This document shows positions 1 through 7,400 of a DNA stretch of 10,057 nt, piece by piece. Where the stretch lies: positions 1 to 10,057 of the forward strand of contig JABDRH010000333.1 in the NCBI GenBank assembly GCA_013041835.1, read 5' to 3'. The notes beneath the pieces were generated by a model that searched no databases, was not told the origin of the DNA, and was given only the letters and a program-made list of their open reading frames with translations. Every line of letters starts with the position of its first letter. Position 1 is the stretch's first letter. The DNA is from Desulfatitalea sp. GTDB taxonomy: Bacteria > Desulfobacterota > Desulfobacteria > Desulfobacterales > Desulfosarcinaceae. The position numbers and the translations under genes are program-made.

Positions 1-178
1 CGGCGCCGAAGACGGGGGCGAGCTCGGGGCCTATCACCACCGCCGCTACTGCGGCCGTCAGGACGCCGTTGTGGAAAAACTGAAAGCGTTTTTGCCGGTG
101 GGCACAATCCCGGTGCTGATCGTGGACCCGGTCTGGCCGCCACCCATAACATGCAGACCCAAGGAGGAGAGAAAATGA
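1..178 (+). CDS. C-terminal fragment of an unidentified eCIS-operon protein (5' end outside the window)
   Basis: Reading from base 2, 58 codons are open up to the TGA at 176-178. The peptide looks like real protein: it contains a basic, aromatic stretch (YHHRRYCGRQD), a helix-like VVEKLKAF, a hydrophobic strand (LPVGTIPVLIVDPVW), then a proline-rich basic tail. The frame that leads directly into the next gene gives an implausible Arg/Gly/Pro-rich peptide, so I prefer base 2. The stop overlaps the ATG of the DUF6519 gene (ATGA), which indicates translational coupling and one operon. From its position it may be a baseplate or tail component, but I do not recognise the family from this fragment. 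Confidence 0.6.
   Translation, partial: GAEDGGELGAYHHRRYCGRQDAVVEKLKAFLPVGTIPVLIVDPVWPPPITCRPKEERK
161..167 (+). promoter_or_regulatory. Strong Shine-Dalgarno that fixes the DUF6519 start at 175
   Basis: AAGGAGG lies 7 nt before the ATG at 175. The earlier in-frame ATG at 151 lies inside the upstream gene and has no purine-rich site before it. The family's conserved N-terminus (KAEISRDSFD) also begins right after the ATG at 175. Confidence 0.85.
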
Positions 179-3100
179 AAGCGGAAATATCCAGGGACAG
201 CTTCGATGAAGACAAAACCTATTCCGGCGTCTACCAGCAGCAGGGCCGCATGCTCACCGACGCGGACTGGAACGAGATGGTGCGCATATTAAAGCACCGC
301 ATGGACAAGACCGTGGGCGCGGCCATCGATAGCGGATCACCCAGGCATGAGGGGATTCTCTACGAAGAACCGGACGATGAAGAACCGGACGCAGCGCAAG
401 ATGACCCAAAGGGACAGCCGCCAGCGGACCGCAGAAAGGCGGCGCCGACGGCCATCAAGCATGTGGGCGTGGTTGCCGAACCGGTCGGCGAGCTGCAACC
501 CGGAGAGCTGATAGCCTTCGAGGCCCCCCCCGGCCTTGTTTTCCCCGGGGCGCATGATCCCGCCCCCCCTGATCCCGGCACCCCTGCGCCCTCCGAGCCG
601 AGACCCTATGACCCCTATGAAGCCTTCCGGGACGATCCCGGATTCCAATGGGGACGGGTCTATGTGGACGGCATGTATGCCCAGATCGCGCCGAAAGATA
701 ACGCGCCCGGCCCGAAACATCCGCCCTCGTTGAGCATCGCCGAGCTGATCCTGCACCAGCGAGACTTCCCCGATTTTCCCATATACCGGATCGAGGAAGA
801 CAAAGATTACGTGGCTTACGTCGACCTTTGGGAACGGCTGGTGATCACCCAGGAGGATAGCGATTTAAAGGACAGCGCCCTTCACGGCGCCGACACCTGC
901 GTGCGCACCCAGACCATGGCCCAGATCAAGCTCTGTTTAAAGGATGGAACAGACAAGGCGCTGGAGGCCACCCTGGCCAACAACACCATGGGCAATGCCA
1001 CCATCTCGGCCCGCAAGATCGGGCCGGCGGCCGCCGCGGATAGATGCGGGAACGTCACCGCCCTGCCTTCCCAGGATAACTGCAACGCCCTTTTTCGTTT
1101 GGAGGTTCATGAGGTAAATGAAAAAGAGAAGGGGTCGCTTACGGTGACCCTGAAATGGTCCAAGGAAAACGGCGCGGTGCTGCTGGCCGAGGACTTTATG
1201 AACGATCCCAATTTCGACGCCGGTCACGCCTATGAAATCTTCACCCTCACCAGCGAAAAACACCTGGGCTACCACAACCTGAACGGCAAAGTGGCGCAAA
1301 CCACCGGTGAAATGTGGACTCAGAAAACAGGAGAATTTAAAACCTACGATCAACTCAAGGACTCGAACCGCTCGTTGGACAAAGAGACCTTCATCCGCCG
1401 CTGGGATGGTTGTGCACAGATCAAATGGGTCTCCGGCAGGTCGTGGCGAATGGAATCCCAGGTTCGATCCGCCCAAGTAGAAAATAACCGGTTCATACTG
1501 AACCTGCGTGCCGGAACCGCCCCGGTTCAAGTGAAGCTGGATCTCAACGGCAAACGGTTTCTTCCCGGCGATTACTGGCTGGTGCTCTTTCGGGACACCG
1601 GCTCGGATCCGGAAGTCAAACCCCTGTCCGAGGAGCCCGCGGGTATTCGCCACCACTATCTCGTGCTGGGTACGGTAAAGAAGAAAAAACTGATCGTGCC
1701 AAAAAAAAATATGAATTTATCCATTAGCTTACCGGGTATGGGAGAATTTCCGCCCCTTTGGACAATAGCATTTACGTTGACCAAACCCCAATGGCGACAG
1801 CTCAGCTTTCCGAGTTTGACTAAGTTGACGTTGGATAGAGTCTATTACAAGCCAAAAGGGGAAGACCCTCCTACGATAGAAGAGACATTACATGACCACC
1901 GAGATGAAATTGACGAACTCAAGGATACAAAAGTCGATCGCGCGGGCGACACGATTCATGGAGACCTCATCGTTGAAGGCAGGATCGTAGCAAATGATCT
2001 CGCTGTAAAGGGTCCCATTCAGCGAATGGAGCTGCTGATGCCATCGGGTGAAACGCGCATTATAATGCCTGGCGACCATGTATGCGCAGATGATTTCGCA
2101 GGGATTCGGCTCATCGCAAATTCTGGAGTAGACTTGAGCGACATCGCCACGGACAGAATGATCATGGAAGTTGAACTGCCCTGGCCACAGAGTGCGTCAG
2201 AGATAGATGCATGGGGCACTAATTTGCTCATCGGACATCAGCCGGTTCGATTAGCCGGTAGAAGTGAACTTTTTATTGAATCGGTGGTATGGCGACCGAT
2301 CATGTCGGTGCAGCACTGGTTACGTCACAAAATTCAATTGAAACGTAAAGAGTTGGAATGGTTTTTCGAAGATACGGATTCGGTGGGATGGAGCACAGGG
2401 GCCTCGGGTGAACTGATTTATGCTGGGTCTGATCAACAAAAGGCAGCTGCTCTGGCTGTTAATTCATACACATCAGGGGCTCAAAAGCTTAGCATGAAAG
2501 GTTCCTGGATTTGTCCTGAGGGCCAGGACGTGCAGGCGCGGTTCGGATTCATTGTAAATTTTCGAGACGTAAACAATTACACAAGCATAGAGTGTATTCC
2601 TAAAATAGAATATGGAACCTCGCAATTCGGAGCTACAGGGCTATACTCTTCAGATTTCGAACTTAAAATCAATAAAAAAATTCAAGGCGTTTCCCATGTC
2701 CGAAAAAAGACAGAAAAGACGGACGTTTTTCATTATACATGCCGTCCTGCCGAGCCTGGCAAAATGAAGGAATGGGGTTTTACGATGAATTTATCTCAAA
2801 ACATTTTCATTGTCGATTGGCATATGGACTCTGATTCACTTGCTAAGGTGTCACTCTGTTCGGACGCTGATATGATTGATTTAGACGATGGCCTTCAGAT
2901 AGGTGTATTTTCTTTCTCGCCGTATAGGACGAAGTTCAATTTTTGCCAGGCTGTGCCACTAGAACTCCATCCGTTGATCCTAATTCCAACTGAGCCGTCT
3001 TTCGACTCACATCGTGGAGAAAAAATACTTACTCGTATTCAGATGATATGCGAAGATTTACCGGCTTATGCTGAACAGAAGAAGCCGCATCAATGTGGAT

Positions 3101-3198
3101 TTTCGACATGGTTTTGGATAACTTTACCACACCAATACACGTATAGCTCCGGTTCCGATAGTGAATTTGCCGGCATAGGAGCGGAGTTAATTCTATGA
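175..3198 (+). CDS. DUF6519 domain protein, probable eCIS accessory/fibre-like protein
   Basis: 1007 residues from the ATG at 175. The N-terminal half matches what I know of DUF6519 proteins, which occur in contractile-injection loci: KAEISRDSFD...YSGVYQQQGRMLTDADWNE at the start, YVDLWER at 215-221 and LKWSKENG at 326-333. An acidic, Pro-rich insert (roughly residues 70-150) breaks the N-terminal domain and is probably a flexible linker. HDHRDEIDELK at 573-583 is a short coiled-coil candidate, followed by DRAGDTIHGDLIVEGRI (588-604), similar to the GDT-x-x-GDL repeats of phage tail fibres. Residues ~731-925 resemble a concanavalin/LamG-like sandwich (RFGFIVNFRDVNNY at 789-802, LQIGVFSF at 907-914). 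There is no signal peptide. The gene is overlapped by ATGA at both ends. The role as a particle fibre or receptor binder is inferred; the family assignment is fairly secure, the C-terminal fold less so. The C-terminal half is visibly AT-richer. Confidence 0.82.
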   Translation: MKAEISRDSFDEDKTYSGVYQQQGRMLTDADWNEMVRILKHRMDKTVGAAIDSGSPRHEGILYEEPDDEEPDAAQDDPKGQPPADRRKAAPTAIKHVGVVAEPVGELQPGELIAFEAPPGLVFPGAHDPAPPDPGTPAPSEPRPYDPYEAFRDDPGFQWGRVYVDGMYAQIAPKDNAPGPKHPPSLSIAELILHQRDFPDFPIYRIEEDKDYVAYVDLWERLVITQEDSDLKDSALHGADTCVRTQTMAQIKLCLKDGTDKALEATLANNTMGNATISARKIGPAAAADRCGNVTALPSQDNCNALFRLEVHEVNEKEKGSLTVTLKWSKENGAVLLAEDFMNDPNFDAGHAYEIFTLTSEKHLGYHNLNGKVAQTTGEMWTQKTGEFKTYDQLKDSNRSLDKETFIRRWDGCAQIKWVSGRSWRMESQVRSAQVENNRFILNLRAGTAPVQVKLDLNGKRFLPGDYWLVLFRDTGSDPEVKPLSEEPAGIRHHYLVLGTVKKKKLIVPKKNMNLSISLPGMGEFPPLWTIAFTLTKPQWRQLSFPSLTKLTLDRVYYKPKGEDPPTIEETLHDHRDEIDELKDTKVDRAGDTIHGDLIVEGRIVANDLAVKGPIQRMELLMPSGETRIIMPGDHVCADDFAGIRLIANSGVDLSDIATDRMIMEVELPWPQSASEIDAWGTNLLIGHQPVRLAGRSELFIESVVWRPIMSVQHWLRHKIQLKRKELEWFFEDTDSVGWSTGASGELIYAGSDQQKAAALAVNSYTSGAQKLSMKGSWICPEGQDVQARFGFIVNFRDVNNYTSIECIPKIEYGTSQFGATGLYSSDFELKINKKIQGVSHVRKKTEKTDVFHYTCRPAEPGKMKEWGFTMNLSQNIFIVDWHMDSDSLAKVSLCSDADMIDLDDGLQIGVFSFSPYRTKFNFCQAVPLELHPLILIPTEPSFDSHRGEKILTRIQMICEDLPAYAEQKKPHQCGFSTWFWITLPHQYTYSSGSDSEFAGIGAELIL
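3183..3186 (+). promoter_or_regulatory. Ribosome binding site for the DUF6734 gene
   Basis: GGAG lies 8 nt before the ATG at 3195, inside the last codons of the DUF6519 gene. A second AGGAG at 3177-3181 lies further away. Together with the ATGA overlap this supports the start at 3195. Confidence 0.6.
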
Positions 3199-4079
3199 GA
3201 GCAATATGGTCGTTTTGGTCCAAGCCCTACGGGAGCCACTACAGCGCGAATTGGCTTACTGAGAAGCATCATTGGCTTTCCTGGGTGTTGTCGGTGGAGA
3301 CAGCTCGTAGGCATTACCCGGATACTGCTTTAATTACGGACGACGAAGGTGCAGACATCCTTGTTGACCGTCTCGGAATTCAATTTTCGGAAGTCTCGTT
3401 GGATCTGGAGGCACTGTCTGACGAAGATCCTTGTTGGTGGGCATTGGGAAAATTGTATGCCTACCGTGCACAGCAAAAACCGTTTGTGCATATTGACGCG
3501 GATGTCTTCCTATGGAAGCGGTTGCCACTGTTTGTCGAGCAGGCTCCGGTTTTCGCACAGAGCCCGGAATCAGCGGATAGTAGCTTTTATCAAAAGAAAA
3601 GTGTCATAGACGCATTACACAATTTCGGCGGTTGGATCCCTGAACCGTGGCAGTGGTATGCAACGTCTGGGGTAAGCCAGCTAGCCGCCAACTGTGGAAT
3701 AGTCGGTGGAACAAACACCCAAATGATAAATGAGTACGCTAAATTATCTTTTCGAACGATCACGGACCATGCAAATCGTGCCATATGGAAACATCTGAAC
3801 GAAGGATCTGACATCATGGTAATTATCGAACAGTATCTTCTCAATGCGTGTGTAGAATACTCCCGTCGCAACGGTGACGCCTCAGTGTATCTTCAGTATT
3901 TATTTGGTTCAATTGACGGGCCTTATCAAGCTGGGAACGCTGCAGCGCTCGGTTATTCACACTTAATCTCGGGGGCCAAGAAAAACCGCAACACTATGGA
4001 ACGTATAGAGAGGGTCGTTCGACGAGACTATCCAGCTCTTTATCGACGTTGCATGGCGTACACGGAAGAAGCACGGTAG
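3195..4079 (+). CDS. DUF6734 family protein, glycosyltransferase-like
   Basis: 294 residues; ATG 3195-3197 overlaps the TGA of the DUF6519 gene. The N-terminus (MRAIWSFWSKP) and the block HHWLSWVLSVETARRHYPDTALITDDEG (about 25-52) match my recollection of DUF6734. FVHIDADVFLWKRLP centres on D101-A-D103, a DxD-like motif preceded by a hydrophobic strand, as in GT-A glycosyltransferases that bind a metal and a nucleotide sugar. A cluster of Trp and Tyr residues (WWALGKLYAY, 81-90) precedes it. No transmembrane segment or signal peptide is seen, so it should be cytoplasmic. Coupling to the fibre-like gene suggests it modifies a particle component or a co-encoded protein; that is inference, and no substrate is visible. 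An alternative is a catalytically inactive GT-like fold. Base composition is lower in GC than the first half of the DUF6519 gene. Confidence 0.75.
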   Translation: MRAIWSFWSKPYGSHYSANWLTEKHHWLSWVLSVETARRHYPDTALITDDEGADILVDRLGIQFSEVSLDLEALSDEDPCWWALGKLYAYRAQQKPFVHIDADVFLWKRLPLFVEQAPVFAQSPESADSSFYQKKSVIDALHNFGGWIPEPWQWYATSGVSQLAANCGIVGGTNTQMINEYAKLSFRTITDHANRAIWKHLNEGSDIMVIIEQYLLNACVEYSRRNGDASVYLQYLFGSIDGPYQAGNAAALGYSHLISGAKKNRNTMERIERVVRRDYPALYRRCMAYTEEAR

Positions 4080-4189
4080 TTTAGAACGTTTTACTTATGC
4101 AGTCGCTGTCGGTGAATTTTTGCTGAAGAGAGCATGCAATAGGGGTGACAATGCATACGTCTTCCAAAAAGCAAACGTTGAATCTAACG

Positions 4190-4229
4190 GACCACTCCCG
4201 CTACCGTCCGGACACCGCCCGGATAATGG
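4190..4229 (+). repeat. 40-nt direct repeat, left copy (39/40 identical to 4506-4545)
   Basis: Runs from GACCACTCCC to CGGATAATGG and starts exactly at codon 14 of the truncated copy. The only difference from the right copy is T4207 versus A4523. The offset between copies is 316 nt, and both are in the same frame and at the same distance from their ATG. Confidence 0.93.
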
Positions 4230-4253
4230 GGACTATCGGGGACTATCGGGGTC
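4228..4253 (+). repeat. Short tandem repeat GGGGACTATC x2 at the break of the truncated gene
   Basis: Two adjacent copies of GGGGACTATC followed by a further GGGG begin exactly where similarity to the intact gene ends. The next bases (GTCAAACCTTGATCTGTGAT) resemble tails I associate with dispersed IS200/RAYT-type elements in such genomes. No transposase is present, so the origin is uncertain. Confidence 0.5.
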
Positions 4254-4282
4254 AAACCTTGATCTGTGATTTTAGCAACTAA

Positions 4283-4466
4283 AGTTTGCTCTATGTAGGG
4301 GGCAAATTGGGACGAACCACAAATTGTCTAACAGCAAATGGCTGCTCTCATGATTTGCCGCCTTTGCGAATCCTGGAACATAACATGGAATACTACCGTA
4401 GAATCGGCGACCGATGGGATGATGGGCTACCTCTTTTAATCGCAGAAAATAGCAGGGGGGGCTAAA
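4283..4466. other. Non-coding gap before the DUF4157 gene
   Basis: No convincing gene, tRNA or strong hairpin is seen here. It contains a 7-nt inverted pair (GGCAAAT at 4301-4307 and ATTTGCC at 4353-4359) and a weak sigma-54-like TGGAAC near 4374. The promoter of the DUF4157 gene probably lies here or upstream, but I cannot place it. The full stretch 4080-4466 holds only the truncated copy described separately. Confidence 0.45.
4455..4460 (+). promoter_or_regulatory. Unusual G-run ribosome binding site of the DUF4157 gene
   Basis: AGCAGGGGGGGCTAAAATG: a G-run ends about 6 nt before the ATG at 4467, in place of a standard AGGAGG. The conserved leader shared with the upstream broken copy begins at this ATG, which supports the start. 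Confidence 0.5.
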
Positions 4467-7400
4467 ATGCACACCTATTCAAAGAAGCATATTTTCTCCC
4501 CCCTCGACCACTCCCGCTACCGACCGGACACCGCCCGGATAATGGACCCGCCATCATCCGCGGCCCAAAAGTCATGCCGTCCCGTCCAAGCCAAATCCGC
4601 GGTGCCGATCACCAGCAATGCCTTGGAGTCCGAGGCCGATGCCATCGCCGACCGGGTCGTGCTGAAAAAAGAGAAGCCGGCGCGTGAGCACGAAATACCT
4701 GCGCCGGATGCCGGCGTTCAGGATGAGCCCACGGATACGGCGCCGGTTTCGGATCGGATTCAGCCCAAGGCCGCAAAAGAGAAGCCAACGCCGACCATCC
4801 CCCAGACGGCCATCGATGTCAACGCCCTGGCAGGCGGCGGCGCAGGGCTTTCGGGCGTGACGCGAAGCCTGATCGAACCGGTGTTGGGTCATGACCTGAG
4901 CGGGGTGCGCATCCACACCCACGGCGAGGCCGACCGGATGGCCCGGCAGATCGGCGCCCGGGCCTTTACCACGGGCAGCCACATCGCCTTTGCAACCGGC
5001 GAGTTCAACGCCGCCTCCACCGAGGGCCTGCGGCTTCTGGCCCACGAGCTGACCCATGTGGTGCAGCAGGGCGCGGCCGGGCCGCGGGTGGCCGCGGCGG
5101 CCACGCCGTCCATCAGCCGCATCGGTGCCGGAAGCAATGCGGTTTACCAGCGGGAGGCGGAGGCGGAAGAAACACAAAGCGGCGGGATTATCCAATGGAT
5201 CGTGAAAAAAATCGGCCAGGGCCTGAAGCTGGTGCCGGGCTGGGACATGGCCACCTGGCTGTTGGGGTATGATCCGCTTACCCAAGCCAAGGTGCCGCGC
5301 GACGCAGAGACGCTGGTCAAGGGCATCATCGGGCTTGCGCCGGCCGGTTCCTTGCTTTACGACAAGCTGGTGGAAAGCGGCCTGGCCGAAAAGGCGTTGG
5401 CCTGGATCGAGGGTCATCTTGCCAAACATCGACTGACGGCCCAACGGGTCAACCAGGCATTTTCAAATGTCAAGGAGCAGATCGGGCTTTTGGATCTGCT
5501 GAACCCGGTAAAGGTGTTTGAAAAGCACATCGCGCCCATATTCTCCGATGCCAAAGCCTTTGCCCTGGACCTTGCCGATGCCGCAGCCGGGCTGCTCAAG
5601 GAGACCTTGATCCAGCCGCTGCTCACTCTGGTCGAGGAACGTACCCGGGCCTATCCCCTGCTCACCGTGGTGCTGGGCAAAGACCCCATTACCGGCAAAA
5701 AGGTGCCGCGCACCCCGATGGGGATGCTTGAAGGGTTTTTCAAGCTCACCGCATCGGGCGAGGCTTATCTGGCCAGGCTCAAGGATTCCGGCCGGCTGGA
5801 TCGGATGCTCAAGTGGCTGGATGAGCGTGTGGCCGAGCTCGATTTAAGCATCGATGCGATCCGGGCGCTGATCGGCCAGGTGTGGGATACGCTGGACGCC
5901 CAGGCGATTGTCCACCCCCTGGATACCTTGGAAAAGATCTGGGGGATCGTCGCGGCCCCCATCGGCCGCATCGCCCGTTTTGTGGGCAAGGTTTCCGGCC
6001 GGGCCCTGGTGTTGATCAAACGGTGGGCCATGGGCAAGCTCAAGGCCATGGCCCAGGGGTTTGCCGGATATCCGTTGCTGACGGTCACCTTGGAAAAGGA
6101 CCCCATCACCCAGGAGAAGGTGCCGCGCACCGCGGACAACTTCATCAATGGGTTCATGGGGCTGGTGCCGGGGGGAACGGAAAAATACGAGGCGCTCAAA
6201 GAGGCCGGCACCGTGGAAAAGACCTTGGCGTGGTTGAATGGCGCCGTGGCGCGGCTGGGCTTGAGCCGAAAGAAGATCGTGGCGTTGTTCCGCCGGGCCT
6301 GGAAGAGCATTTCCATCAAGGATCTCATAAAACCGGAAGCGGCGTTCAAGCGCATCGTCGACTTGTTCGCCGAGCCGGTGATGCGCGTCATCCGCTTTGC
6401 CGGCGAGGTGGGACGCAAGGTGGTTGAATTTGTTTTTACGGGGTTGATGGGCGCATCGGGCCAGCGCGTTCTGGCCCTGCTCAATCGCACCAAAGGGGTG
6501 TTCAAAACCATAATAAAGGACCCCGTGGCCTTTGCCCAAAACCTGTTGAAAGCCGTGGGCGCGGGATTTGAGAAGTTTTCGGGAAATATTGTCGATCATC
6601 TTAAAACCGGCATCTTCGACTGGCTGTTCGGGGCCCTGGAAGGGGCGGGCATTCAATTGCCGGAAAAATGGGATCTCAAGGGGATCATCTCCGTGGTCCT
6701 GCAACTTCTGGGGATTACCTACGCCAAGATCAGGATTCGGCTGGTGCGCCTTCTGGGTGAAGCGCGGGTGGCCAAGCTGGAGGCTACATTTGAGTTTTTG
6801 AGGCGCCTGGTTACCGAGGGGCCGGGATTCCTCTGGGAAAAGATCAAGGAATCCATCGGCAATCTGCCGGACATGGTCGTCGGCGGTATCAAGGATTGGG
6901 TCGTGACCCGGGTGGTGACCGGCGCCATCACCAAGATCGCCGTCATGCTCAACCCGGTGGGCGCGATCGTTGAGGCGGTGCATGCCATATACAACACCAT
7001 CATGTTTTTCGTGGCGCGCATGGGCCAGATCATGGACCTGGTGGAGGCGGTCGTCAGCTCCATGGCCAATATCGCCAAGGGTAAGCTGACCGATGCGGCC
7101 GACTACATAGAGGCCTCCATGGCCAAAACCCTGCCGCTCATCATCAGCTTCCTGGCCCGCTTCATTGGCCTGGGCAATGTAAGCGAGGCCATAAAGGGCG
7201 TCATCAAGAAGTTTCAGGAGAAAGTGGATCTGGTGATCGATGGGGTAATTGGGTTTATTGTGGAGAAGGGCAAAGCGCTTTATGGGAAGGCTAAGGCTGG
7301 GGTTGGGAAGGTGTTGTCTTGGTGGAGGGTTCGAAAAAAATTCAAGAGTAAAAAAGGAGAGTCTCATGAGTTGTTTTTTGATGGTAAAGGCGATGCCGCT

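Larger units (their letters stand above)
4151..4282 (+). pseudogene. Truncated 5' copy of a DUF4157 cargo gene
   Basis: ATG at 4151, with AGGGGTGA just before it, opens 43 codons ending in TAA at 4280-4282. The first 26 residues match the start of the intact DUF4157 gene at 4467: both begin MHT-x-SKK, and both have the identical DHSRYRPDTARIM at codons 14-26. After codon 26 the similarity stops and the frame enters a tandem GGGGACTATC repeat and unrelated sequence. The simplest reading is the remnant of a second DUF4157 gene, with the rest lost by deletion or replaced by an insertion. Whether the 43-residue peptide is made is unknown. Confidence 0.72.

Noticed and set aside
151..174. Earlier start (ATG at 151) for the DUF6519 gene
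   Set aside because: It lies inside the upstream gene, has no ribosome binding site and precedes the family's conserved N-terminus. AAGGAGG fits the ATG at 175.
937..1656. 239-codon - strand open frame within the DUF6519 gene
   Set aside because: Shadow of the coding strand in a GC-rich region.
4259..4285. Possible sigma-70 promoter (TTGATC...TAAAGT)
   Set aside because: The 15-nt spacing and the poor -10 make it no better than chance.
4301..4359. Inverted pair GGCAAAT/ATTTGCC as a terminator or operator
   Set aside because: Only 7 bp with a 45-nt loop and no T-tract.
4374..4389. Possible sigma-54 promoter (TGGAAC...ATGGA) upstream of the DUF4157 gene
   Set aside because: The -24 GG is present, but the -12 GC is replaced by GG; too weak to call.
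4272..4472. 66-codon - strand frame in the intergenic gap
   Set aside because: No ribosome site and no similarity that I recognise; reads like random sequence rich in Cys, His and Pro.
5844..7367. Long open frame (507 codons) on the - strand opposite the DUF4157 gene
   Set aside because: Antisense to a well-supported gene in GC-rich DNA; the His/Gln/Pro-rich translation shows no domain. Typical shadow frame.
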